DNA from: Methylobacterium frigidaeris
GTDB taxonomy: Bacteria; Pseudomonadota; Alphaproteobacteria; Rhizobiales; Beijerinckiaceae
DNA: 64,000 nucleotides
Assembly (NCBI RefSeq): GCF_022179185.1
Contig: NZ_BPQJ01000026.1
Coordinates: 24,954 to 88,953 of the forward strand
Reading direction: 5' to 3'
The position numbers were made by a program, and so were the translations under genes. Of the stretch, positions 43,251 to 51,534 are shown piece by piece (the stretch's first letter is position 1; each line of letters opens with the position of its first letter). Below the pieces are notes generated by a model. It was not told the origin of the DNA. It searched no databases and was given only the letters and a program-made list of their open reading frames with translations.

Positions 43251-45098
43251 TCAGGCCTTCGCCGATTCCTGCACCACGTCTTGTCCTTGCGCCGCGTCTT
43301 GCGCCTGGCCCAGCAGCTTCACGAGGTCGCAGCCAGCATAGAGGTCGTGGGCGACGCCAGCCGCCCGCAAGGCGCCTTCGAGGTCGCCCGGCTTGCCGGC
43401 GAGGTAGATCGTGGTGGCGCCGGCCGCCCGCAACGCCTCGGCGGCCTGCACCGCCTGCTCGGCATAGATCGCGTCCGAGGAGCACAGGCACGCGAGCGGC
43501 GTGTCGGAGGTTCGGAAGGCCTCGACCAGGGCGGCGTGATCCGGAAAGCCTTCGTTCGTCACCGCCTCGATGCCGCCGGCCTCGAAGGCGTTGCGGGCGA
43601 AGGTGGCGCGGGTGTTGAAGGCGCTCAACGCCCCGAGATTGGCCAGGAACACACGCGGGCGCAGGCCGGTGCGGGCGAGGGCCGCGTCGGAGGCGTCGCG
43701 CAGGGCTTCGTAGGGTTCGGCGAGGCGCCGGGACGGCAGGGCGCCCTCGGGCAGGGCTTGCGCCGCCGGAGCGGGCGCGAGCACCGCCACGGGGGCCTCG
43801 TGCAGGTCCGGGAACTCGCTGGTGCCGGTGATCGGCTGGCGGCGGGTGGCGAGGTCGGCGTCCCGCGATGTGCGCAGGGCGGCGAGGCGGCCCGCGAGGG
43901 CACCGGAGCGCAGGCTCTCGGCGATGCCCCCCTCCCGCTCGATCGCCTGGAACCGCGTCCAGGCCTCGACGCAGAGCGCATCGGTCAGGGCCTCGAAGCC
44001 GCCGGCGCCAGCAGCGGGATCGGCGACGCGCCAGAGATTGGCTTCGTCGAGGAGGACATGCTGGGTGTTGCGGGCGCAGCGGCGTGCGAAGGCATCCGGC
44101 AGGCCGATGGCCGCGGTGAAGGGCAGCACCGTGATCGCGTCGGCCCCGCCGAGGCCGGCCGAGAACGCGGCGGTGGTCGCCCGCAGCATGTTGACCCAGG
44201 GGTCGCGTCGGGTGGTGCTGCGCCAGGCGGTCTCGGCATGCAGGCGGATCGGCGCGGGCGTCAGCCCGCTCGCCTCCTCGATCCGCGCCCAGAGACGGCG
44301 CAGGGCCCGGGTCTTCGCCACCGTCAGGAACTCGTCGGCATCGGCCACCAGCAGGAAGGACAGGGCGGTGCGGGCGCGCTCCAGCGGGTGCCCGCCGGCC
44401 TCCAGCGCCCGCAGGGTCGCGAGTGCCCCGGAGAGGACGCAGGCGAGCTCCAGCGCCTCGCCGGCGCCGGCCTCGTGGAAGGGGCGCGCATCGGCCAGGA
44501 ACGCGCGGCCGGCGAAGCCCTGCGCGTCGAGGTCGCGCAGGAGATCGGCGAGGCCGGGCCAGGACGGAGTCGTCCCGGTGGCGGCCTGCACCGCGACCGG
44601 ATCGAGGCCGAGATCGATGTCGAGGGCGCCGAGTTCGTCGCCCCGGGCCTTGGCCAGGGCGAGGAGGGCCTTGGCCGCCTCCGGCGCCGCCGCGCCGGCA
44701 TCGAGCCGCAGGCCGATCAGCGGCAGCATCACGCCGGCGAGCGCCGCCTCGAGGCCCTGCGGGCTCCCCAAGCCGAAGCCGCGGGCGGCGGGCGCGCCGG
44801 CCATCACCAGGGTCAGGGCGTCGGCGCCGCCCTCGAGATCGGTCAGCGCTAGCGCGTTGGCCTCCTTCGGGTCCGGATGGTCGACCCGCTGGCTCACCCG
44901 CCAGCGCCCGGCCTGCGCGCGGCCGGGCTGGGGCGCGGCGTCGGCGGGGGGATAGAGCGGCCGAACCGTGATGCCGTCCGGGGTGCGGCGCACCAGCCGC
45001 TTCTCGAAATCGGCCCCCTTCAGCACCCCGTCGACCAGGGCACGCCACTGCGCCTCCGTGGCGGCCGGAAACGCGGCGGCGAGCGTCGTATCGTCCAT
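43251..45098 (-). CDS. mutA: Methylmalonyl-CoA mutase small (beta) subunit
   Basis: A 615-residue partner of the catalytic subunit MutB. Family features: N-terminal FPAATEAQWRALVDGVLKGA with FEKRLVRRTPDGI (dimer and TIM-barrel entry), barrel segments RDPWVNMLRATTAAFSAGLG, and a C-terminal B12-binding-like domain RPRVFLANLGALSAFNTRA. The small subunit lacks the DxHxxG motif that binds cobalamin, and here too no such motif appears. The enzyme isomerises (R)-methylmalonyl-CoA to succinyl-CoA in propionate and ethylmalonyl-CoA metabolism. The large subunit is not in this window. GAGGA lies seven bases upstream of ATG 45098. Confidence 0.92.
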   Translation of the reverse strand: MDDTTLAAAFPAATEAQWRALVDGVLKGADFEKRLVRRTPDGITVRPLYPPADAAPQPGRAQAGRWRVSQRVDHPDPKEANALALTDLEGGADALTLVMAGAPAARGFGLGSPQGLEAALAGVMLPLIGLRLDAGAAAPEAAKALLALAKARGDELGALDIDLGLDPVAVQAATGTTPSWPGLADLLRDLDAQGFAGRAFLADARPFHEAGAGEALELACVLSGALATLRALEAGGHPLERARTALSFLLVADADEFLTVAKTRALRRLWARIEEASGLTPAPIRLHAETAWRSTTRRDPWVNMLRATTAAFSAGLGGADAITVLPFTAAIGLPDAFARRCARNTQHVLLDEANLWRVADPAAGAGGFEALTDALCVEAWTRFQAIEREGGIAESLRSGALAGRLAALRTSRDADLATRRQPITGTSEFPDLHEAPVAVLAPAPAAQALPEGALPSRRLAEPYEALRDASDAALARTGLRPRVFLANLGALSAFNTRATFARNAFEAGGIEAVTNEGFPDHAALVEAFRTSDTPLACLCSSDAIYAEQAVQAAEALRAAGATTIYLAGKPGDLEGALRAAGVAHDLYAGCDLVKLLGQAQDAAQGQDVVQESAKA

Positions 45099-45209
45099 GG
45101 CGGGTCCTCGTGGCGCGGGTCTCTCCCTAACGCCAGGACATAACCGCGCCACACGCCATTGGTCGAGGTCCCATCGGACAGGCGGCGGCCGGGGCCGTCG
45201 CCTGTCCGG

Positions 45210-46013
45210 TCAGCCGAACACGATCAACCCGGCGAAGCCCGCGGCGCCCACGATGATGCGCCACCAGGCGAAGAGCGCGAAGCCGTGGCGGGAGACGTAG
45301 TTGAGGAGCTTGCGCACCACGAACAGCGCCGACAGGAACGCCACCACGAAGCCGATCACGATCAGCCCGACATCGTCTTTCGAGAGGTTCTTGTAGTTGT
45401 CGAGCAGGTCCTTGGCGAAGGCGCCCGCCATGGTCGGCATGGCGAGGTAGAACGAGAACTCGGTGGCGGCGCGCTTGCCCGAGCCCATCAGCATCGCCCC
45501 CACGATGGTGGCGCCGGAGCGCGACACGCCGGGGATCATTGCCAGGCATTGGAACAGGCCGATCTTCAGCGCCATCGGCAGCGAGAACTGGTGCACGTCG
45601 TCGTATTTCTGCTCGATCTCGGTCTCGTCGATGACGAGGAGCACGAGACCGCCGGCGACCAGCGTCGAGCAGATGATCCAGGGATTGAACAGGTAGAACT
45701 TGATGTATTTCGAGAACAGGCCGCCGATGATGGCGGCAGGCAGGAACGCGATCAGGATCGCCAGGATGAAGCGGCGGGCATTCGGGTCGCGGGGCGCGCG
45801 CAGCAGCAGGTCGAGGAGCTGGCGGAAATAGACCCCGACGATGGCCAGGATGGCGCCGAGCTGGATCAGCACCTCGAAGGTGTTGTTGGGCGATTCGAAG
45901 CCGATGAAGTGGCCGACCAGGAGCTGGTGCCCGGTCGAGGAGACCGGGATGAACTCGGTGGCGCCCTCGACGAGGGCGAGCACCACGGCCTTGCCGATGC
46001 TGGCGACGTCCAT
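45210..46013 (-). CDS. uppP: Undecaprenyl-diphosphatase
   Basis: A 267-residue membrane enzyme (BacA/UppP type) that recycles undecaprenyl diphosphate to the monophosphate lipid carrier and confers bacitracin resistance when overproduced. Active-site motifs: EGATEFIPVSSTGH near residues 17-30 and PGVSRSGATI near the middle. About eight helices. GGGAG seven bases before ATG 46013. The gene lies alone on the minus strand with a 400-base leader shared with the divergent fzlA-like gene. Confidence 0.95.
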   Translation of the reverse strand: MDVASIGKAVVLALVEGATEFIPVSSTGHQLLVGHFIGFESPNNTFEVLIQLGAILAIVGVYFRQLLDLLLRAPRDPNARRFILAILIAFLPAAIIGGLFSKYIKFYLFNPWIICSTLVAGGLVLLVIDETEIEQKYDDVHQFSLPMALKIGLFQCLAMIPGVSRSGATIVGAMLMGSGKRAATEFSFYLAMPTMAGAFAKDLLDNYKNLSKDDVGLIVIGFVVAFLSALFVVRKLLNYVSRHGFALFAWWRIIVGAAGFAGLIVFG

Positions 46014-46424
46014 CACCGCGCTCCCCGCCCGGAAACCGTGCCGCGCGCGGGCCCGCCCGCCCTCCATGTCGCCGTCGTCATGTCGCCTGCTCTCGTGGTC
46101 GCGCCGCGGGCGGTCGCGACCGCGTCCGGCGGGGATAGGAAACGAGGCCCGGCGCGTGCCGTGCCCTGACCGGCGGTACGGCGCCACCTCTGTGGCAAGT
46201 CTGTGGTGAGGGGCGTGCCGGCGGTTTAAGCCTCTCGACGGAGCCTCGCACCATTAAGGTTGAGGCTCGGTTACCAGCCCCCGTCACCCGTGTTAAGGAT
46301 GCCGAAAGACATCTATGAACCGGTGACCGGACGTTAATCACGTCCGGGCCAAGCCTGACGCACACGACCCACCGCGAGCCGACCTTCAAGGCCAGCCAAC
46401 AGACGAAGCGCGAAACGGCCCCGC
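46014..46424. other. Intergenic region between uppP and fzlA-like gene
   Basis: This 411-base stretch should hold promoters for both divergent genes. It includes TTAAGG-rich blocks near 46225-46300 and a perfect 8-bp inverted repeat CCGGACGT-TAATC-ACGTCCGG at 46327-46347, about 80 bases ahead of the plus-strand start. No gene or RNA is recognised. Confidence 0.45.
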
Positions 46425-47117
46425 ATGGCGACGCTCCACCACTCCTCGTTCTGCCCGCATTCCCGCTTCGTGCGCCTGATCATGGCCGAGATGGGCATGG
46501 AGCCCCACCTCGTCGAAGAACGCCCCTGGGAGCGCCGGGAGGACTTCCTGATGATGAACCCCGCCGGCACCACCCCGGTGCTGGTGGAGGAAGGCGGGCT
46601 CGCCGTGCCGGGCGGCGGCATCATCGCCGAGTACCTCGACGAGACGCGGGGCCTGGGGTCGAGCGGGCTCCGCCTGCTGCCGGAATCCCCCGCCGCCCGG
46701 GTCGAGGTGCGCCGCCTGCTCGACTGGTTCCTGCAGAAGTTCGACCAGGAGGTGACCGGCTACCTCGTCACCGAGAAGATCCACAAGCGCTTCATGACCT
46801 CGCAGCATGGCGGTGGCCCGCCGGACATGAATGCGATCCGGGCGGCGCGCAGCAACGTGCGCTATCACCTGAAATACATCGGCTACCTGATCTCGCGGCG
46901 GAACTGGCTGGCGGGCAGCCAATTGACCTACGCCGACCTCGCCGCGGCGGCGCACCTGTCCTGCGTCGACTACCTCGGCGACGTGCCGTGGGATGAGGAC
47001 GAGATGGCGCGGAACTGGTACGCGCGGGTGAAGTCGCGCCCCTCCTTCCGCAGCCTGCTCGCCGACCGGGTGGCCGGGATGGCGCCGGCCGATCATTACG
47101 CGGATCTGGACTTCTGA
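46425..47117 (+). CDS. fzlA: FzlA-like glutathione S-transferase family protein (FtsZ-localised)
   Basis: A 230-residue GST-fold protein without an obvious glutathione role. N-terminal thioredoxin domain: MATLHHSSFCPHSRFVRLIM, NPAGTTPVLVEEGG; C-terminal helices with LTYADLAAAAHLSCVDYLGD and SRPSFRSLLADRVAGM ending YADLDF, which match the FzlA proteins of Caulobacter and relatives that bind FtsZ and control constriction. The neighbouring queG and SDR genes occur with fzlA in many alphaproteobacteria. Confidence 0.9.
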   Translation: MATLHHSSFCPHSRFVRLIMAEMGMEPHLVEERPWERREDFLMMNPAGTTPVLVEEGGLAVPGGGIIAEYLDETRGLGSSGLRLLPESPAARVEVRRLLDWFLQKFDQEVTGYLVTEKIHKRFMTSQHGGGPPDMNAIRAARSNVRYHLKYIGYLISRRNWLAGSQLTYADLAAAAHLSCVDYLGDVPWDEDEMARNWYARVKSRPSFRSLLADRVAGMAPADHYADLDF

Positions 47118-48289
47118 CCCCTCACGCCCCGCTGAAACCCGACGTTCTTCGACAATTCCTCGAGACCCGCGCCCGGGCGCTGGGCTTCGATGCTCTGGCG
47201 GTCACCCGACCCGACGCGGTGCCGGCCCTGCCCGAGCGCCTCGCCGCCTGGCTCGCGGCCGGACACCACGGTGACATGGCGTGGATGGACGAGCGCACGG
47301 GGGAGCGGGCCGATCCGGCGCGGCTATGGCCTGACGTGCGCAGCATCGTGATGCTCGGCGTCAATGCCGGGCCGGACGGCGACCCGCTGGCGGCGCTCCA
47401 GGATCCCGCGCGCGGGTCGATCGCCGTCTATGCCCGGCGCCGCGACTACCACGACGTGATCAAGGGCAAGCTGAAGGAGCTGGGCGGCGCTTTCGCGGTG
47501 AAGGCCGGAGCCGAGATCAAGGTCTTCGTCGATACGGCGCCGGTGATGGAGAAGCCGCTCGCGGCCGCCGCCGGCCTCGGCTGGCAGGGCAAGCACAGCG
47601 TGCTGCTGTCGCGAGATTTCGGCAACTGGCTGCTCCTCGGCGCGATCTACACCACGGCGGAGCTGCCGGCGGACGCGCCCGAGGGCGACCATTGCGGCCG
47701 CTGCCGGCGCTGCCTCGACGCCTGCCCGACCAACGCCTTCCCGGCCCCCTACCAGCTCGATGCCAGGCGCTGCCTCGCCTACCTGACGATCGAGCATGCG
47801 GGGCCGATCCCGCCGGAATTCCGGGTGCCGATGGGCAACCGGGTCTTCGGCTGCGACGACTGCCTGGCGGTGTGCCCGTGGAACAAGTTCGCGACGGCCA
47901 CCCGCGAGGCGCGGCTGATCGCCCGCGACGACCTGGCCGCCCCGCCTCTCGCGGATCTCGCCCGCCTCGACGACGCCGCCTTCCGCACGCGCTTTGCCGG
48001 CACGCCGATCAAGCGCACCGGGCGCGCCCGCTTCCTGCGCAACGTGCTGATCGCCATCGGCAATTCCGGGGACGAGGGCCTCGCCGGGGAGGCGGAGCGC
48101 CTGCTGGAGGATGCCTCCCCGCTGGTGCGCGGCATGGCGGTATGGGCGCTCGCCCGCCTCGGGCGCCTGCCGCCTGCCCCACCGCCCGACGAGCACGACC
48201 CCGACGTGCTGTCCGAGTGGACGTCAGCGAAAAACTCGGGTGTCCAGAGGGCGAGCCCTCTGGCAGGTGCAGGGCAGCGCCCTGCATAA
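47114..48289 (+). CDS. queG: Epoxyqueuosine reductase, apparently with a CTG start
   Basis: QueG reduces epoxyqueuosine to queuosine in tRNA using cobalamin and two [4Fe-4S] clusters. Cluster ligands are seen in CGRCRRCLDACP and CDDCLAVCPW, and a C-terminal HEAT-like tail follows. The N-terminal 35 codons (KPDVLRQFLETRARALGFDA, AVTRPDAV) are clearly family-like but contain no ATG, GTG or TTG; the first such codon, GTG 47219, would remove them. CTG 47114 overlaps the fzlA stop as CTGA, mirroring the usual ATGA coupling. The reported coordinates use CTG; the alternative is GTG 47219 (356 residues). Confidence 0.85.
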   Translation: MTPHAPLKPDVLRQFLETRARALGFDALAVTRPDAVPALPERLAAWLAAGHHGDMAWMDERTGERADPARLWPDVRSIVMLGVNAGPDGDPLAALQDPARGSIAVYARRRDYHDVIKGKLKELGGAFAVKAGAEIKVFVDTAPVMEKPLAAAAGLGWQGKHSVLLSRDFGNWLLLGAIYTTAELPADAPEGDHCGRCRRCLDACPTNAFPAPYQLDARRCLAYLTIEHAGPIPPEFRVPMGNRVFGCDDCLAVCPWNKFATATREARLIARDDLAAPPLADLARLDDAAFRTRFAGTPIKRTGRARFLRNVLIAIGNSGDEGLAGEAERLLEDASPLVRGMAVWALARLGRLPPAPPPDEHDPDVLSEWTSAKNSGVQRASPLAGAGQRPA

Positions 48290-48322
48290 GACGGCATCCC
48301 CGTCAGGCAAGGCTCAAGCCGC

Positions 48323-49159
48323 ATGAACCTGTTCGTCTTCGGGCTCGGCTACACGGCCGGGCATTTCATGGCGCGCGAGCGCGCCCGCTTCGCCGGCGTC
48401 ACGGCGACCCGCCAGGCGCCCGCCGCCATCGACGGCGCGACGCTGCGGGTCTTCTCGCCCGACGAGACCGATCCGCGGATCGCCGACGATCTCGCGCGGG
48501 CCGACGCGATCCTGGTGTCGATCCCGCCGGATTCCGGCGCCGACCCGGCGCTCCATGCCTTCGCCGACGCGATCGCCGCGAGCCCGGCCCGGTGGATCGG
48601 CTATCTCTCGACCATCGGGGTCTATGGCGACCAGGGCGGGGCCTGGATCGACGAGGCGACGCCACCCGCCCCCACCCATCAGCGCACCCGCGACCGGGTG
48701 GCGGCGGAGGAAGCCTGGCTGGCACTCGGCGCGCGGACCGGCAAGGCGGTGCAGATCTTCCGGCTGTCGGGCATCTACGGGCCAGGGCGCAACGCCTTCG
48801 AGAAGCTGCGCCAGGGCAAGGCGCAGCGCATCGTCAAGCCGGGCCAGGTGTTCAACCGCATCCACGTCGACGACATCGCGACGACGCTTGCCGCCTCCCT
48901 CGAACGGCCGCGGCCGGGCGCGATCTACAACGTCACCGACGACGAGCCCGCGCCGCCCCAGGACGTGACGGCCTTCGCGGCCGAACTCGCCGGCCTGCCC
49001 CTGCCGCCGGCGGTGGATTTCGATACGGCCAATCTCAGCCCGATGGCGCGCAGCTTCTACGGCGAGAACAAGCGGGTGCGGAACCGGCTGATCCGGGAGG
49101 AGCTGGGCGTGGAGCTGGCCTATCCCACGTATCGGGAGGGGTTACGGGGGTTGGTGTAG
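48323..49159 (+). CDS. SDR-family NAD(P)-dependent epimerase/oxidoreductase
   Basis: A 278-residue extended-SDR protein. The Rossmann glycine motif is degraded (FVFGLGYTAGHF) compared with TGxxGxxG, and the catalytic Ser/Tyr appear as YLSTIGVYGD and YNVTDDEP regions rather than the textbook YxxxK. It is the usual third member of the fzlA-queG-SDR cluster; substrate unknown. The gene starts 34 bases after queG. Confidence 0.82.
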   Translation: MNLFVFGLGYTAGHFMARERARFAGVTATRQAPAAIDGATLRVFSPDETDPRIADDLARADAILVSIPPDSGADPALHAFADAIAASPARWIGYLSTIGVYGDQGGAWIDEATPPAPTHQRTRDRVAAEEAWLALGARTGKAVQIFRLSGIYGPGRNAFEKLRQGKAQRIVKPGQVFNRIHVDDIATTLAASLERPRPGAIYNVTDDEPAPPQDVTAFAAELAGLPLPPAVDFDTANLSPMARSFYGENKRVRNRLIREELGVELAYPTYREGLRGLV

Positions 49160-49233
49160 GGGGCGGTCGCCGCTGTCACGACCTGTCCTGTTGGCGCCTG
49201 ATTGAGTCGCTCAACGGCATGAATACCCTACTG

Positions 49234-49269
49234 GTCATCCCGGGTTCCGCTGCGCGGCCCCGGAGCGAC
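49234..49269. repeat. Palindromic intergenic repeat, family A copy 4
   Basis: GTCATCCCGGGTTCCGCTGC then GCGGCCCCGGAGCGAC. The left arm is well conserved and the right arm partly lost (GGAGCGAC in place of GGAATGAC). It lies in the 181-base gap between two convergent genes. Confidence 0.75.
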
Positions 49270-49340
49270 GCCGTGGTGACGAGACCGTCGAGAGCGGATC
49301 AGACAGGTTCGTCGACGATCAAGCGAGCACCCCACAACGC

Positions 49341-50474
49341 CTACTTCTCGAACTCCACCCGCTTAATGAACGTCACCGCGCCGCGCTCGTTGCGCACGAC
49401 GTTGTAGCCGTGGAGCCCGTCGCCGTTCTGGTCGAAATTATACATCCCTTCCGCCCCCTGCACGCCCCTGGTGGCGAGGAGCGCGTCGCGGATCTTGCCC
49501 GGCTCGGTGCTGCCGGCCTGGTTGATCGCCCGGGAGAGGATCGTCACCGCGTCGTAGGCCCAGGCCGAGAAGAAGTCGGGTGCGGTCTTGTAGGACGCTT
49601 CGTACTTCTCCGCATAGGCTTTCGCGACCGGGTTGGCGTCGCGGTGGAAGTCGGAGGCCGCGTAGGCGCCGTCCAGCGCGGCGCCGGCGAGCTTCAGGGC
49701 GGTGGCGCTCGACGTGGTGGAGGATCCGACCCAGTCGATCGCGACGCCGAGCTGGCGCAGCTGCCGGGCGAAGATGCCCTGATCGGTCTCGAAGGGAATG
49801 TAGGTGCCGAGCACGTCGGCGCCGGACTGCTTCACCGCGAGGGCAACGGCGGTAAAGTCCTGCGAGTTGTTGGGGAAGGCCTGCACCACCACCGGCTCGA
49901 TGCCCTGCTCCTTCAGGGCGGCGGCGAGGTTGCGCATGCCGCTGGTGCCGAAGGTGTCGCTCGAATGGACCAGCGCCCATCTGCGCCGGTTCAGGGTCTT
50001 CACGCCGAACTCCGCGATGACCCGGGCGGAGTAACGATCGTTCGGGCGGAAGCGGAACAGCCAGGGATTGCCGGCGGCCGTGAGCTGCGGGTCGGTGCCG
50101 CCGATCATCGCGGGCTTGGCGGTCTTCGCCACATCCGGCGCGATGGCCTGGACCTGCGTGCTGCGCACCGGCGCGATGAAGGCCGGGAGAGTGGCATCGG
50201 CCGCGAGCTTGCTGAAGGCCAGGATGGCGCCCGGATTGGTACTCTGGTCGTCCTGGACGACGAACTCGAGCGGCCGGCCGAGGACACCACCGGCCTTGTT
50301 GACCTCCTCCGCCGCGAGCTTGGCGCCCTGCACGAGGTACTTGCCGGATTCCGCGCCCGGCCCGGTGATCGCGGCGGCGACCCCGATCCGGATCGGGTCG
50401 GCGGCGAAGGCTGGGCCGTGGGCGAGGCCCAGGGACAGACAGACGGCAGCAAGCAGCGTCGCGCGACGGTTCAT
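49341..50474 (-). CDS. Branched-chain amino-acid-type ABC transporter substrate-binding protein
   Basis: A 377-residue periplasmic binding protein. Signal peptide 1-24 (ends HGPAFAAD). The fold is the Leu/Ile/Val-binding class: IRIGVAAAITGPGAESGKYL, AAEEVNKAGGVLGRPLEFVV, RRRWALVHSSDTFGTSGM and AYDAVTILSRAINQAG are characteristic. No transporter components flank it, so it is an orphan. GGGAGG lies six bases before ATG 50474. Ligand unknown; amino acids are typical for the family. Confidence 0.88.
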   Translation of the reverse strand: MNRRATLLAAVCLSLGLAHGPAFAADPIRIGVAAAITGPGAESGKYLVQGAKLAAEEVNKAGGVLGRPLEFVVQDDQSTNPGAILAFSKLAADATLPAFIAPVRSTQVQAIAPDVAKTAKPAMIGGTDPQLTAAGNPWLFRFRPNDRYSARVIAEFGVKTLNRRRWALVHSSDTFGTSGMRNLAAALKEQGIEPVVVQAFPNNSQDFTAVALAVKQSGADVLGTYIPFETDQGIFARQLRQLGVAIDWVGSSTTSSATALKLAGAALDGAYAASDFHRDANPVAKAYAEKYEASYKTAPDFFSAWAYDAVTILSRAINQAGSTEPGKIRDALLATRGVQGAEGMYNFDQNGDGLHGYNVVRNERGAVTFIKRVEFEK

Positions 50475-50565
50475 GGCGTCCTCCCGTAATTTTGCGGGCA
50501 GCTTAACGCCGATGCTCCGGTGGACAAATCGGATCTTCCGCACAGTCGAGGCGGCGGGTGCGGGG

Positions 50566-51120
50566 TCAGGGCGCCTGACGGGCGATGGCGACCGGATCGA
50601 CCGAGACTTCCTGCTTCAAGGTGCGCAGCGCGAAGACCGAGCGCGACTGACGGATGCCGCGCAGGCGATAGAGCTTCTCGCGCAGGAACCGCTCGTAATG
50701 GGCGGTGCCGCTGACCGCGACCTTGATGATGTAGTCGTACTCGCCCGTCACCAGATGCGCCTCCAGGACTTCCGGAATGCGCAGGATCTCGGTGCCGAAC
50801 GCTTCCAGCACCGAATCGTCGTGCTTGTCGAGGGTCACCTCGACGAAGACCACGTCCGGGATGCCCAGCGCCCGATGATCGAGCACCGCGACGTAGTCGC
50901 GGATCAGCCCCGCCTCTTCCAGGCGCCGCAGCCGCGTCCAGCACGGCGATTGCGACAGGCCGACCCGCTCGGCCAAGGCCGCGATGGTCAGCCGGCCGTC
51001 CTCCCGCAGGGCGCCGAGGATCTTCCGGTCCATGTCGTCGAGCCGGTGCGGCTCCGCGCCCTTCGCGGGGACCTGCGCGCGCCCGGAACGCCTGTTCGGG
51101 GATTCAGCCTTCGATGCCAT
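50566..51120 (-). CDS. Lrp/AsnC family transcriptional regulator (BkdR-like)
   Basis: A 184-residue regulator with an N-terminal extension (1-28), an HTH (about 30-80: LDDMDRKILGALREDGRLTI, LAERVGLSQSPCWTRLRRLEE) and a RAM ligand-binding domain (about 95-170: VVFVEVTLDKHDD, LVTGEYDYIIKVAV). It is divergent from the branched-chain dehydrogenase operon, the position of BkdR, which activates bkd genes in response to branched-chain amino acids. The 103-base gap to the ACT-like gene holds the shared promoters. Confidence 0.88.
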   Translation of the reverse strand: MASKAESPNRRSGRAQVPAKGAEPHRLDDMDRKILGALREDGRLTIAALAERVGLSQSPCWTRLRRLEEAGLIRDYVAVLDHRALGIPDVVFVEVTLDKHDDSVLEAFGTEILRIPEVLEAHLVTGEYDYIIKVAVSGTAHYERFLREKLYRLRGIRQSRSVFALRTLKQEVSVDPVAIARQAP

Positions 51121-51223
51121 CGGGTGTTCTCCGGAAACCCGCTTTAGCGATGAAAATCGGCGAGGACCATCCGGCCGGACCGGGCTACAAAGGAGTCAAT
51201 TCAAGCGTCGCGGGAGGACGCGC

Positions 51224-51493
51224 ATGGCTCGAGACCAAGGGCACGGCATCGAGGGGCACCTCATCGAGATCCGGGCCCGGATCCTGCACGTCTTCGACGG
51301 CGTGACGCGATTGCTCGGCGAAGTCGAGCGGGCCGGTTACCCGTTGCGCAACCTCGCCCTCGACGCCGCCGATGCGTCGTCCGCCGTCACCCTCTCGATC
51401 CTGGTCCCGGACGGCACGGACCTGTCCGTGCTCGCCGCTCGCCTCTCACGCCATCCGGCGGTGGTCGAGGCGCGGGTCGGCGCGCAATCCTGA
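51224..51493 (+). CDS. Small ACT-like domain protein
   Basis: An 89-residue protein with a beta-alpha-beta-like ACT pattern (IEIRARILHVFDGVTRLLGEVER, VTLSILVPDGTDLSVLAARLSRHP and VVEARVGA). It resembles a truncated acetolactate synthase small subunit. GGGAGG eight bases before the ATG is a strong ribosome site. It is the first gene on the dehydrogenase side of the divergent promoter and ends 41 bases before bkdA1. A role as amino-acid sensor for the operon is plausible but unproven. Confidence 0.75.
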   Translation: MARDQGHGIEGHLIEIRARILHVFDGVTRLLGEVERAGYPLRNLALDAADASSAVTLSILVPDGTDLSVLAARLSRHPAVVEARVGAQS

Positions 51494-51534
51494 ATCTCCA
51501 AAACCCCGCGACCCCTCTCCCGCAAGGGCCCCCC

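Noticed and set aside
41889..44852. Very long plus-strand open frame (about 990 codons)
   Set aside because: It is antisense to holC, mutA and the S10 peptidase gene, Arg/Gly/His-rich, and matches nothing; a by-product of high GC content.
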